NCBI GenBank assembly: GCA_022747635.1
Contig: JAKTNV010000018.1
Location: 1,090,001-1,154,000 of the forward strand
Source of the DNA: Hetaerina americana
Lineage: Eukaryota > Arthropoda > Insecta > Odonata > Calopterygidae
Direction: 5' to 3'
DNA: 64,000 nucleotides
Position numbers and translations under genes: made by a program. Positions within the stretch are counted from its first letter, which is position 1, and the number at the start of each line of letters is the position of its first letter. The notes under the pieces were generated by a model. It saw only the letters and a program-made list of their open reading frames with translations, did no database searches and was not told the DNA's origin. Below, one piece after another: positions 1 through 10,165 of this stretch.

Positions 1-99
1 TTTCAGTTCTACTTTTCCATGCGTAAGCTCTGCCCTCTTTCAAACAATTCATTCTCAAAATCATAAAATATAAAACCGCCAAACGGCGAACAAATACTC

Positions 100-444
100 A
101 TTTTTGCATAGAAATATATATAAGGAAAAGGAACACACATAAGGGAGAAACACAGGAGAGTAGGGGAAGGCGGAATCAGGCAGATAACGAATGTGAAAAA
201 TATTTCCTAGACCGGGATTTGAACCCCGGATCTTTCCTTTTGCTCGGCGGAGGCTCATAACCACTTGAGCTATCCAGGAAACATAATTTACACTGAGATC
301 TGCAATCCTTTATGCAACCAAGAGCCCCGATTCTATATTTTTGCCCTCATGATCTGCCTGATTCCGCCTTCCCCACTTCTCCTGTGTTTGTCCTGTATGT
401 GTGTTCGTATCTCTTTTCCTTACGTCTATTTCTATGTTAAAAAA

Positions 445-445
<1 letters not shown>
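100..445 (-). mobile_element. SINE-B copy 1, foldback tRNA-derived element
   Basis: The tRNA-like head lies on the minus strand at about 207-280, with an A-box-like tagctcaagtgg and a B box ggttcaaatcc. Its tail continues on the minus strand to about 100. A second, inverted copy of the same tail lies on the other side at about 348-445. The reverse complement of 100-188 aligns with 348-445 almost end to end; both begin atctgcctgattccgcc. The element is therefore a hairpin with arms of about 90 bp around a tRNA-like core. The same arrangement recurs at 55391-55685. The right arm runs into (GT)n then (TA)n. A functional tRNA is unlikely because the sequence continues into a repeated tail. Confidence 0.75.

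Positions 446-530
<85 letters not shown>
446..530. repeat. (GT)n then (TA)n microsatellite
   Basis: About seven GT units are followed by about 36 uninterrupted TA units. It separates the SINE-B right arm from the outer end of a PLE terminal region that begins at 531. Confidence 0.97.
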
Positions 531-531
<1 letters not shown>

Positions 532-908
532 CACTTTTTGAAAGTCTCACGGACGTGAATAATGATGTATAACACTTGGCACTCGTGGACACAGACAAAA
601 ACACAGAAATACACAAAAAAGAGACTCACTAACTTCCGAATTTTCTGTGGCTGCAGCCACCTTCATCAAAGAAGAGAGGGATAGAACTGAAGGGAATGCG
701 AGGGCTGGAGCAACGGATGGAAGGGGAAGGTGGGAGAGAATTCGGAAGGGAAGGGTTTGGAGGGGCAGCGTTAGAAGGGTGGGGAAAATGTAGAGGGTGA
801 TGGGGGGAAGGGGGGATGAAAATATGTTTGGAGCAGGGTAACTAATGCCTAAAATTGATTCCTGGCCAATTCTAGGACTCCAAGAGCCAGAAGAAGGATT
901 GCTCTAAT
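531..908 (-). mobile_element. PLE-A terminal region (pseudo-LTR and 3' UTR), minus strand
   Basis: On the minus strand this runs from acattagagcaatcc (908) through the 3' UTR to a terminal block ending at the (TA)n array. Positions 650-908 match the reverse complement of 15215-15440, which lies directly downstream of a GIY-YIG remnant in another copy, so this is the 3' part of the same PLE family. A hammerhead-like motif lies at about 628-672. The neighbouring GIY-YIG piece (about 918-1283) is in the opposite orientation, so this copy carries an internal inversion whose breakpoint is the sequence acattaga. Confidence 0.7.
625..675 (-). other. Hammerhead-ribozyme-like motif in PLE-A
   Basis: Read on the minus strand: ttgatga, then a perfect hairpin gtggctgcagccac, then agaaa. 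This matches the hammerhead plan CUGANGA - stem II - GAAA, except that core position C3 is U. Hammerhead motifs are known in the pseudo-LTRs of Penelope-like elements. The substitution and the undefined stems I and III mean that cleavage activity is doubtful. Confidence 0.4.
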
Positions 909-917
909 GTCAAAACA

Positions 918-1283
918 TTTTGGTAGAGGGATGGGATTGGACAAAACCAATATCTCATCCCTCTCCCATCCGCTTTTTAACTGTCTCCCACCAATTCCCT
1001 ACTCTACTTGCTCATCTAGCAATGTAGTTTACCTGCCGAAGTGCCAACTTTGCCCTGCTTATTATATTTGGACAGTGTACCACACCCCTTAATATTAGAA
1101 TGAACAACCACCGGGGCTCATGCAAGAATTCTTTCCTGATTGGTATGCTCCCAATCCCCAAACACGCCTCCAAACACAACACTCCCTTTGATAAATGATA
1201 TAGTGTATCCATCTTAGCATCCCTCCCACTCTCAGATCCTCCACTGAAACTCAAAACATTAGAACGTTCCCTTAAAATCTGAA
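918..1283 (+). pseudogene. PLE-A GIY-YIG endonuclease remnant
   Basis: The plus-strand translation contains SHPLFNCLPPIPYSTC, then SNVVYLPKCQLCPAYYI. This matches the GIY-YIG region of the better copy at 14745-15134, with a Cys-x2-Cys pair and the start of the YYIG motif. Gly of YYIG is replaced (YYIW) and the frame breaks just after, so it is dead. GIY-YIG endonucleases of PLEs nick the target DNA during retrotransposition. The piece stops at aacattagaacg, exactly where the inverted 3' part at 531-908 would begin. Confidence 0.75.
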
Positions 1284-1300
1284 ACTTTTACAGGATTCCG

Positions 1301-1435
1301 TTCCGGATCCGGGGTCTAATCCCGGTCAAGGTGAATGATTATTACACTCTGAAAATGCTTCATTGAAATACACATTTAGCGGATGACTCCGTTAAAAGTT
1401 AATGCCGCGGCATCTCCCGCAGTTTCCTGGAAGCG
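1301..1435 (+). mobile_element. SINE-A copy 1, partial, core and tail in the same direction
   Basis: It starts inside the tRNA-like B-box region (ggggtctaatcccgg). It continues through the right inverted repeat (ttacactctgaaaatg) and the family tail with ggatgactccgttaaaag and ggcatctcccgcag. The head is truncated, and no left inverted repeat or clear target duplication is seen. Tail and tRNA-like core point the same way, as at 13554 and 34359. Confidence 0.75.
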
Positions 1436-1597
1436 GTTTATAATTGAGCTACGCAAATATATTACTCCAGCAGAATTCACAATTTTTTCGTCTCGTTAAC
1501 TATAAAATTCATTCATGAGAATTATGCCACGGCATGGACGTTGTCTTTAACACAAATGTGAATATTTCCTTCTATTCTAGAAGTATCCCTTTTGAAG

Positions 1598-1600
<3 letters not shown>
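1436..1600. other. No feature recognised
   Basis: Short AT-rich spacer between SINE-A and a (TC)n array. Nothing supported. Confidence 0.5.

Positions 1601-1679
<79 letters not shown>
1601..1679. repeat. (TC)n microsatellite
   Basis: About 40 uninterrupted TC units. On the minus strand it appears as an Arg-Glu repeat, which is not a real protein. Confidence 0.98.
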
Positions 1680-1687
<8 letters not shown>

Positions 1688-1689
1688 AG

Positions 1690-3540
1690 CTCTCCAGATC
1701 TCGTAACTCTGACTTTGAACGCTCGCCATAAATTAGCAAACCCATCCCTGAGTCCCATGTTTCTTACTCGCTTGTATTTCTTCCCGCGTGGTTCGTTTTT
1801 CCTAAGGCCTGATCAAGATGGCCAGAAAGCATTAAGCGCGCGCCGTTCGTCTGCGGGAGAGAGCCGGGAAGGGTGAGTGCATATAGAATAGCTAGTAACT
1901 CGTCACAACTAATCGCAAATAATTATAGGCGTGGCGCTTTTGGCTGTCCCCGGCGCCCCCTCCTAACCGGACCAGGGGGTGAAAGGGAAAGGACGGGGAG
2001 AGGAAGGGCACGAAACTAACGACAAACGGCATTATGGGCGCAACCGAATGCTGTTTGAAAGTCATCCCTTTCATCGGCAGAAGGGCACATAAGAGTGCAA
2101 CTCCCTCGTCCTTCCTCCTCACTCTCCTCTCCGACACTTATTTATTTCTTTCTATTAACTCATTCCTTGTTTTGCCGCCACTATTACTCTTCGCCATTTT
2201 TTTTGCATCGACCTTTTCACTGTTTTTGCAGTGAATCATACGACTGCACTCTTTGAGTTTTCCTCCCTCTTCCATTATATCCCTCCTTGCTTCCCTCTCG
2301 CCACCTACTCAAATTAGTTCAGATGCACCTAAACTTTGTAGAGTTTTTTGTGCTTTCCTACGCAGTGAACAATCTCATTTTTTCTCGTTAGCCCTGTCGT
2401 TGAGCATTTATGAACGGACATAGATATTGTTTACAATATGATGAGTGAGATGTTGTTGGTCCTCGGAGAGTTGTGGGGGGGGGAGTTGAATGAGAGGGTC
2501 AATTGAGGTGCGCTGACAAGGTGGCGGGTGATTTCGTGGGAAATGGTTTGGTGCAATTGGGAACCATTGAGAATGCGCCAATTGCGAAAGACGCAGCCAC
2601 GGTCGTTCATACATACCTTTTTAACAAAATCAAATATTTTCCACAATTTCAACCTTTTTGCAGGAGTTTTGGCAATTTAGATCTATCATAGTTAAGTTTA
2701 TGAATCAAAATAATTCAAATTAATTTGTGTTATCGTTTTTGACCTCATATTTATGACAACACAATATTATTCCAAACGCCGTTATTTTCGTATGATTATA
2801 TCATTTCAATTTAATATTATTAAGATAAAATTAATAATTCAATAGATGCGACTTGTGACAGTTTTTGTCATCTTGAGACGTGGTCAGCAACTTGTCTTGG
2901 TGTACAAGCCTCACCGGCCAAATCCATCTCGACATCGAGAAATCACGGGGCCATCTCATGCCTTGCAGACAATTTTCCATTTATTGTTGATGCCTGAGAT
3001 TTCCACTCGCAGCTTGACTCACCATCTTCCTGTGACATCAACTTCAACTGTCGACATATTTTCATGCGACCGTCCAGTCGCCCGGGTGTGAGCAGTCCCG
3101 GAACCCAACACGCACGCACGCACACACACGTCTCACGTGCAGAGTCCCTGCCATCAACGTGCAGGCGGCATCCGGATGAAATATCAATATTTCCGATTCC
3201 GGCTGAGTGGCAGCGGCTGTGCTTATGTTTACTTCCACGAGAGCTGTGACTGGAGCTCGGAGTCCACCTTCATTTGAAATTTGAATGATGTCGACTCCTA
3301 TATGTTTTAAACCATATTCTAGCAGTACTACAGGGAAGAGGAAGAGACTCTCCGTTATCCCCTTGTTGCCTTATAATAAAAAATTGGGGAAAGGAGTCTT
3401 TTCAGTATGGAGGCCAAACGTTTTGTCTGAAATTGGTACTTAATGTCTATTATGAATACTTTTCTCAGCCCAGTAAAGTTTACTTTTGTTAAATGACGTT
3501 CGTGCCCCGAAAGTTCGTTATTTCGCGGGCACGAGAATCG
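1690..3540. other. Unassigned, apparently single-copy stretch
   Basis: Mixed composition, with a G-run near 2476 and a short (CA)-like run near 3110-3130. No long open frame, repeat match within the window or RNA gene is seen. It may be intron or intergenic DNA. Confidence 0.4.
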
Positions 3541-3608
3541 CTCACTTCGACCAACAGTGACTCATGAGGTCAGTGGTAGTAGTTTTTAAGGGGGGGGCGA
3601 CCGACAGC

Positions 3609-3845
3609 TGAGGTCATTTGCGCCATTACGGTTGGATGGGAAAGGAGGAAGAGTGGGGAGAAACCCGGCGTCGACTTTAGCCTACTCTAATAACGAAAGG
3701 TGCCAACCAAGGGGTCCGAAGCTTAACGTCCCATCAGACGGACGGCGGACTCACTCAAAACGCCATCCAAAAAAGATTTGAACCCGGCCCCTATCGGTGG
3801 GAAGCCAGTACGTTAGCCCAAGCATCATACCTATCCCCACCCGTA
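3609..3845 (-). mobile_element. SINE-D copy 1
   Basis: A minus-strand tRNA-like head at about 3770-3845 carries a B box gggttcaaatc. It is followed by a body shared with 38977-39234: the plus-strand landmarks tcatttgcgccatta, gagaaacccggcgt and taacgtcccatc occur in the same order in both. About 240 bp. No target-site duplication was confirmed. Confidence 0.7.
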
Positions 3846-4369
3846 GTCATGCGGAGTCTGGCGCACGCCCTCCCCCCCCCCTATTAATGAGAGACGACCT
3901 CTTCAAGAATGCGGCCCTCGAGGAGATATCCACCGTCTGTACTGCATATGCACGCGAGAATCCAAGATAAGGGAGATAAGAAGCCAATACAGATATATAG
4001 TACTTCATACTTTTAGGCTTCACTTCGTAGAACTGTTTGAGGAGCTTGTAATTTTCCACAACTTTATTTTAAGATAGATTTAACAACGTGTTTCATCGAC
4101 TACACCGGCTTCATGAGGTACAAGTTTGGCTAACATTCAGCAGTTGAATATAAACCCTTAGGACAGAGGAGATGGAGAGAGAGAGAGAGGGAGGTGGTGG
4201 CTGTGTATGAGAGAGCCGCCTTTCCCTTCACTTTCTCCCAGCGGTCCCCCCTCCATTTTTCACCCTCCCTTCCCCTCCTAAAATTCTTACCCTCTGTCAT
4301 AAGGGTATACTAACCGTACGGAAAGTTACATACTCAGTCATCATAAATATATTATAAATAATTAAATAA

Positions 4370-4371
<2 letters not shown>
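3846..4371. other. No gene recognised; purine-rich patch
   Basis: Contains a C-run near 3872, a short GA-rich stretch near 4170-4190 and otherwise unassigned sequence. Confidence 0.4.

Positions 4372-4405
<34 letters not shown>
4372..4405. repeat. (AT)n microsatellite at an RTE 3' end
   Basis: A short TA-rich run abuts the 3' terminus of the minus-strand RTE copy starting at 4406. Confidence 0.85.
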
Positions 4406-4406
<1 letters not shown>

Positions 4407-5542
4407 AGGTAGGTTTTTGGATGGACATAATTACTAATTAAATAATTTGTGACCCCTAGAAAAACACATCATCCTACTGTATATCAGTTCGCTCTTCATC
4501 TCTGAGTACTTTCTTCCTCCCTTCATCCCGTCCAACATCCCTATCCTATTCCTTCCCTTTCCTCTTTTGCCTAACATTCTCCCCTCTATCCCAGTCTTCA
4601 ACATCAAACTGCCGGTCAACACCCCCTTCATCCACTTTTCCTGCTTCCATAGGATTTCTCCCAACAAACCCCTCTCTTCGCCCACCATGCCAAGTACTTC
4701 CTCATTTGTTTTCTTCTCTGTCCATTTCACCTTCTCCATTCTTCTCCACACCCACAATTCAAAAGCCTACAATCTACCTCTATCCTCGTGCTTCAATGAC
4801 CACGTTTCCGCACCGTACATAGCTACGCTCCATATCAAAGTTTTTACGAGTCTTTTTTTTAACATCCTTACTCAACGTCCCCGTCATCAACTCCCTACTC
4901 CTTGTGAAAGCCTCTTTGCCTAGCGCAATTCTTCTCCTTACGTCCCTACTACTTTGACCGTGTTGGTCCAAAACACTTCCGAGATACGTTAACTGTTCTG
5001 CCTGCTCTAGATTTTGCCCTCCTATTTTAATGTTTAGCTTAGCCTTTTTCTTTCAGGAAAATCGCATAACCTTTGTTTTATTAATATTGATTCTCATCTC
5101 ATACCTGTCGCACTGAATTTCCAATTCACTCACCAATGCTTGCAACCCCTGGCTGACTGACAAACTAAAGCTTGGTCATCAGCAAACCTAACTGATTTTA
5201 CGAATTCCCCGCCCAATTTCATTCCTACCTCAGGTTCTTCCCATGCCTCTTTGATCATTTCCTCTGCATACAGGTTGACCAGCAACGGTGATAATGGGCA
5301 ACCCTGCCTCACACCTCTTCTTAACACTGCCCAACCGGACTCTCCGTTCCCCACTCGCACCTGTGCAGTCTGAGACATGTACAGGTTGTTGGATTAATCT
5401 CCTTTCCCTCCAATCTATTCCTATTTTCTGCTGAATACTCATTAGTTTTTCCCAGTTCACTCTATCAAAAGCTTTTTCGAAATCTACGAAACAGGCAAAT
5501 ACCTCCTATTTGCATTCTTTCTTCCTCTCGATTAATAATCTC
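4406..5542 (-). pseudogene. RTE-type LINE copy 1, 3' half (reverse transcriptase and C-terminal region), broken
   Basis: Minus-strand pieces match the best RTE copy at 44328-46232. One open piece (5378-5130) carries QVRVGNGESGWAVL, a GVRQGCPLSPLL motif and the catalytic FADD box in VRFADDQALV. Further downstream pieces match the C-terminal WTEKKTNEEVLGMVGEERG block. The 3' end has the family signature aaaacctacctta. Several frameshifts break the frame. The 5' truncation is near 5542, just before the conserved LLIERN segment. The enzyme would copy the element's RNA at the nicked target; this copy cannot make it. Confidence 0.85.
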
Positions 5543-5592
5543 TGTAATAACCCCTGCACAACACCCTCACAAAAAAATACTTAATAATTAAA

Positions 5593-5633
5593 AACGCAGG
5601 TCAGATACTTTTCGGTCACACCTCGTATTATAA
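5593..5633 (-). mobile_element. Lone mariner terminal inverted repeat
   Basis: On the minus strand this reads tacgaggtgtgaccgaaaag followed by tatctgacctgcg. That is closely similar to the left terminus of the deleted mariner at 20631 (gtgggtccgaaaagtgtccg, acctgcg). No transposase sequence follows before the RTE copy at 5542, so this is a solo end. Confidence 0.6.
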
Positions 5634-5639
5634 TAGACT

Positions 5640-6785
5640 TACAACTAGGAGAGGCACTGAGAAGTTTATTATCACTGCGGAGGTGAGCTATTACAAATGG
5701 TGAACTGGGCAATGGTGAAACCGAAATTCCGTTGAGGATGATGCGATCATCTCACCCTCTTTCCAATGCATCGACGATTTGGCTTTGAGAGTGCGATTTC
5801 CTTCGCCTCAGGACTTCTAGCTCTCTCCACAGTCATTTGGATGGCCATAAAACACTGGAAATATTACGATTTCAACATCACAGAACACCACAATGAGTAT
5901 CCCACCTCTATATTGTAAGTTTTTTTTTCACAACACGAACCTCTACGAGAATTATTAAATCTCCCCTTTGGTCTACGATGTGATTCTTATCCGTTATAGA
6001 ACTAATTATTTGTGTAAAATACATCTAGCCACCTCAAAAAATTGAGCTAATACTATGCCATGCACGCATTAAGAAGAATGTACAATATTGGTAGTGGATG
6101 AAAGAGGTTTTTTAATGGTTGAAGAGCTTTTTCTATTTTAGGTGTCGTGGTGTTTAAGCCTATTAATTTAAGTTGGAGTATACATATCGTTACATATGGT
6201 AAATAATTCACCATAAATATCAACGAGCTCCACGCTCTCAAGGCCTTCCTTAAAAAAAAATGACACTTCCTTCTTTTTGCGAGCATGAAAAACCTGCTCG
6301 ATGATTTCTTTACGATTCAATTCTATTCCCTGTCGACAGATGTGTATATATATTTTGATAGAGCAATGATGTAACGTGATTATTTCCGCTCTGTATAACA
6401 TTTGTTGTGAAATGAACTTGAATTTATTCATTGCAATATTGCCCATTTATGTATAGGATGTAAATTTTAAGATTATCAGAATTGTCGCGGCAAGTGTAAC
6501 AATTAAAAATTATTCAAAAAGATCATTTGTATTGTGCTAAACATTAGTTCCGTATGAATATTGAATTTCAAAATTTATTCAATTCAATTTTGTCTTGAAT
6601 GATGACATTTTCGTAGCTGTAATGAAGTGCTTATTTTTTGTAACGCATATGTGTGCATATACTTATATAAAATATATATGGGTAACATTATTCTCCCTAG
6701 AATATGCAGCCTTGCCTTGCATTGTAATAATAGTAGAATGTAATTAATGCAGTAAACCTGCAATCCTAAGATTGGGATACCGATG
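5640..6785. other. Unassigned AT-rich stretch
   Basis: No coding signature or repeat relationship to other parts of the window was recognised. Confidence 0.4.
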
Positions 6786-6787
6786 AT

Positions 6788-7125
6788 GATGATATACGAG
6801 GTGTGTTCGAAACGTAAGGTGAGTTTTGAAATTTCGCGCGCCACATACATACGTTCGATGCTCGATTTTTTTTGTTTCGTTTGGTTGGCACACATGTCCC
6901 AGACATTTTCTTACAGCTCTAACAATGTAGCATGTTTATTTTTCTATTGATAGATACAAATTTTAGACATTTTTGTCTGTTCGGCAATTGTCTGCGTTAA
7001 AAAAATGGATCAAAGAATTTGGATAAAAGTTTGCGCAAAAATGGAATTAAATGCGCAAAACACTTGAAGTGTTGACAGTGGCATACGGCGAATCCAATCT
7101 GTATAAAAAAAATGTTTATAAGTGC
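6788..7125 (+). pseudogene. mariner 5' fragment: terminal repeat and start of transposase
   Basis: The left end reads tacgaggtgtgttcgaaacg, a mariner-type terminus. After an untranslated stretch, an ATG near 7004 opens MDQRIWIKVCAKMELN. After a frameshift the frame continues LEVLTVAYGESNLYKKNVYK, which is the DNA-binding N-terminus typical of mariner transposases. The rest of the transposase is missing; the sequence changes to an antisense RTE-like fragment near 7125. Confidence 0.65.
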
Positions 7126-7350
7126 CATGCTCCACACGACCGTTTTGACGAACTGCCTCCTTGTTTTAAAACTGATGTTCTTTGAAGATAGCCGTTGCCT
7201 CTTCTTCATGTATCCGTTCTTAGCTTGGAATGTTCTTCACTTGATGTCGGTCGAACTTCTTCCATCCCATGTTATGCTGCTGCCGCCCAGGTAGATGAAG
7301 GATTCCACTTGCTCTAGTTTCACCCCTCGAACGGTGATTCAGCTTATCTC
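7126..7350 (-). pseudogene. RTE-like LINE fragment of a different family
   Basis: The minus strand reads VKLEQVESFIYLG, followed by a region with AKNGYMKKRQRLSS and FKTRRQFVKTVVWSMAL. This is the post-polymerase region of RTE-type reverse transcriptases (KLEQVEQFTYLG ... KKRLVKTLIWSVAMYG in the main family of this window). It is clearly divergent from the other RTE copies, so it belongs to a second, older family. Confidence 0.55.
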
Positions 7351-7399
7351 TTAAGCATTGCGATAGGTATGAGAATAAATGCAGTGGGAACAAAGGAAG

Positions 7400-7790
7400 A
7401 AGTAGTTAATGGCAGGGAAGTTGGGGAAGGATGACAGCGGAGATTATGGAGCGTGTTTTTTTGCGGAGGACAAACTTGGTTGGCTCATGAGGTAAAATGG
7501 TGGGCACAGATTTGTAGGATTTGGAGACGTGGGCGTGGAGAAGAATGGAATGGGTGCAATGAAGGTCGTGGAATTGAAACGAGGAAGTTTTGAGTGTGGC
7601 GGGGAAAGAGCAAGGGCCCTTTGGTGGAAATCCAATGGAGGCAGGAAAGATGGGCGCAGATGGCGCTGATTTTGACTGGCGATGCAATCATGATGACAAT
7701 TGGGAGAAGGTCTTTTGGCGATTGTCGCACGGGGAGGAAAAGGATTGACATGATGAACGGAATAAGGAAGGATTCAATAAATATAGTTTG
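7400..7790 (+). pseudogene. Divergent RTE C-terminal remnant
   Basis: Nucleotide landmarks of the RTE C-terminal region appear in order: gtggagaagaatgga, gaaatccaatggaggcaggaaa, and a gacatgatgaacggaataagg segment. All frames are broken. It is more diverged than the other RTE copies here. Confidence 0.55.
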
Positions 7791-7818
7791 TAGAAAAAGT
7801 ATCGGGAAACGTCTTCTA

Positions 7819-8385
7819 TGAAAACATTCATTTCAGATATTACTACAATGCCTCAAAATTCCTAAAAGCGCATATCTTGAGCGTTAAAAAAACACACTTT
7901 TACCCTTGCGGCCACGCGTGCCTACCCTAAGGGTACGCGTGCAAGCTTCTTTGACGGCACCTAGGGTCCCATGGTGGTGTCCTTTGAGGGAGGATTTCAC
8001 TTTTATAGGGAATAGGAATGATAGTCTGCCTGTGATACCATATCGGGGGGGGGGGTTGAGTAAGAGGGTTGGGGAATCGTCGCGATGCCATAAGCAAAAG
8101 GTCTTCGCAGGCATATATACGAGTACTTGGCTCTGCTCTCTTGGTCGTCCGTCCAAAGACTTACGATTTTAGGGCAGATCTTTTGCATCGCCACATTTTC
8201 AATAATGTAAATTGTGCGTGTACTGTCACTGTCTTATATATCAATGGCAATAATACGATCTCTGCGATCATGCGCACACTTAACCAACTGTCTAAATTCA
8301 GCACTTCACACAACGCACGTCAGGAAAAATTATTACCGATAATTTTTATGCGAAACTTGTGTGTGGAATCGAATGTAATAATCTA
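7819..8385 (-). mobile_element. Short mariner-derived element, copy 1 (non-autonomous)
   Basis: The minus strand contains broken mariner C-terminal signatures: FPIKVKSSLKGHHHGT, an AVKEACTRTL segment and an earlier TDDQESRAK piece. The catalytic middle of the transposase is absent between them. The whole ~560 bp, including sequence outside the remnant ORF, is colinear with 24342-24905. The shared internal deletion shows that both copies come from one already-deleted parent. A run of 11 G lies near 8045. Confidence 0.7.
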
Positions 8386-9580
8386 GTGTTGGGTGCCACG
8401 ACGTCTTTTATTTGGTGAATCTCATAATTAAACCAGTGATTATTCCATGTCAATCCAAATCCTTCCGTAAATGATAAAAAGCCGATGATTTTGAATCTAC
8501 TTTTCGATACATAAATAATAAAAAAATCCCTAAATAAGTCCGCAGAACATAAACAATACTTTAGTGAAATATTTTCCTTGCGTACATTACTTTTATAAAT
8601 TAATGGATCACAATGATTATATTGGCTTTAAAACATTGTGAAATTCTACGTTTTTATGGAGATACCAAACATTTTGTAATAAATGACCATGTCTCAGAGA
8701 ATTGCTAAAATTAAATAAGAAGGAATGGCATATTGGAGCCTTCTTCTTCCCTATCGCAAGAGAGCCTCTCCAAATATGAAATATTGTAATATGGTCCAAG
8801 TAACGTGAACTGCAGTGAACTGAAGTACAAGATATTTTATTTTTTGTTTTCTCGATAATTCCAAAATTATGTCAAATCCGCATATACGTAGTTTGCCAAG
8901 AGCTACGATACGTTGTTCGTAAGAGTCGATATTGGATAATCCTCGAAAACATATATTTTCCAAAAAAAAAGAAAGGAATAAGAGCTCTCAAAGTGTACCT
9001 CGATTGAGGAATGACAGAGAAGTCGGGAAAAATTGAAGATGAACTCATTTGCCCTTAGATGCTCAACTACAGAGCGTAGATGTGGTTTCTTTTCAGAACT
9101 GGTTGTGATGAAAGGATTATTGTAAAGAATTATATTTAAAAGTGCTAATTAGAAAGTGACAAATAATCCGTTTTACAAACGAATGGGGCATTTTGAAATT
9201 CATTATTTTGGAATAATTTTCTCCGAAAAGCAGCACTGGTGATTGGAAATAAATGTATGAACGAAGGGGAAATATTCTCACCCCACATTCTATTAAATCT
9301 CTCGCCGAAGCAATTACTTACTTAATTATGAGAAACAATAAGGAGTCTTGGAAAAATGATAATCCCAAACTAAAGCAATCTAAATTCATAAAAATCATTC
9401 CTTTACGAAGAAATGTCGGATTAGGGCCCAAGTGTACAATAAAGTATCAATGGCGGAGCGCAAAAAACTATTGTGAGGATAAACATCGCGTGGCCGAGGG
9501 TAATTGGTCGTCAGAAGACTGAGAAATGACGTGGGAATAAAGGCATTAAGAAAATCCAAAGACGAACGAGAAAAAAGAAA
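8386..9580. other. Unassigned AT-rich stretch
   Basis: No coding, RNA or repeat signature recognised. Confidence 0.4.
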
Positions 9581-9582
9581 CG

Positions 9583-9613
<31 letters not shown>

Positions 9614-9697
9614 TATATACATATATATACACACACATATACATATATATACATATATATATATATATACACATAAAGATTTATACATATATATATA

Positions 9698-9735
<38 letters not shown>

Positions 9736-9754
9736 TATATATATATGTATATAT
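9583..9754. repeat. Compound (TA)n / (CA)n microsatellite
   Basis: TA runs interrupted by CATA and CACA units. The right end meets the terminus of a PLE block at 9755. Confidence 0.95.
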
Positions 9755-9906
9755 ATAACTTCGAAATGGAACGGTCTTCGGCGACGCACAAAATATAAAA
9801 ACACAGATGTAGATTTTTAAACCATAGAGACAGAAAGAAAGGACACCCAAAATATGTTATTTTGACGTTTCGACGGCTCGGTCGTCGTCTTCTGAAGACG
9901 ACGACG
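9755..9906 (-). mobile_element. PLE-C terminal block (pseudo-LTR) with hammerhead-like motif
   Basis: On the minus strand it begins with a hammerhead-like sequence: cagaaga, hairpin-forming cgacgaccgagccgtcg, then gaaacgtc. It continues for about 110 bp and ends ...tttcgaagttatata at the TA array. The order of hammerhead-like motif, ~110-150 bp, then (TA)n matches the PLE-A (531-672) and PLE-B (16415-16565) ends, although the sequences differ. TA arrays lie on both sides. No GIY-YIG piece is present. A 25-bp palindrome lies at 9881-9905. Confidence 0.5.
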
Positions 9907-9910
9907 TATA

Positions 9911-9972
9911 CATACATATATATATATATATAAGACGATGTATACATGTATGGATATATATATATATATATA
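9911..9972. repeat. (TA)n-rich microsatellite
   Basis: TA-rich array on the far side of the PLE-C block. Confidence 0.95.
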
Positions 9973-10094
9973 TTTACGCCAACACCCATAAACATACATA
10001 TGTTCGTATGTACTCCTTACTTCTTTAAAAGGATCTTCCTCAGTCGCACACTATCTCCCAGATATTTTCGATAGAGTTCGATATTTTGCACATG

Positions 10095-10165
10095 AAAGGA
10101 GACGTTTCGGGCGTGTATGGTGGAATATTATGATTAATGAAAAATTGGCCGTATTCCACGAAATA
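10095..10165. repeat. Single arm related to the foldback at 22380
   Basis: gagacgtttc and attatgattaatgaaaaattgg match gagacgtttc and atcatgattaattaaaaattgg at 22382-22432. Only one arm is present here. Confidence 0.55.

Noticed and set aside
207..280. A tRNA gene on the minus strand
   Set aside because: It has promoter-like boxes, but it continues into a tail shared with 55391-55690, and the cloverleaf is imperfect; SINE head is the better call.
446..530. CRISPR-like or satellite array
   Set aside because: Simple dinucleotide repeat; no spaced direct repeats occur anywhere in the window.
1522..1876. Long open frames across (TC)n as a protein
   Set aside because: They encode Ser-Leu or Arg-Glu repeats from the microsatellite only.
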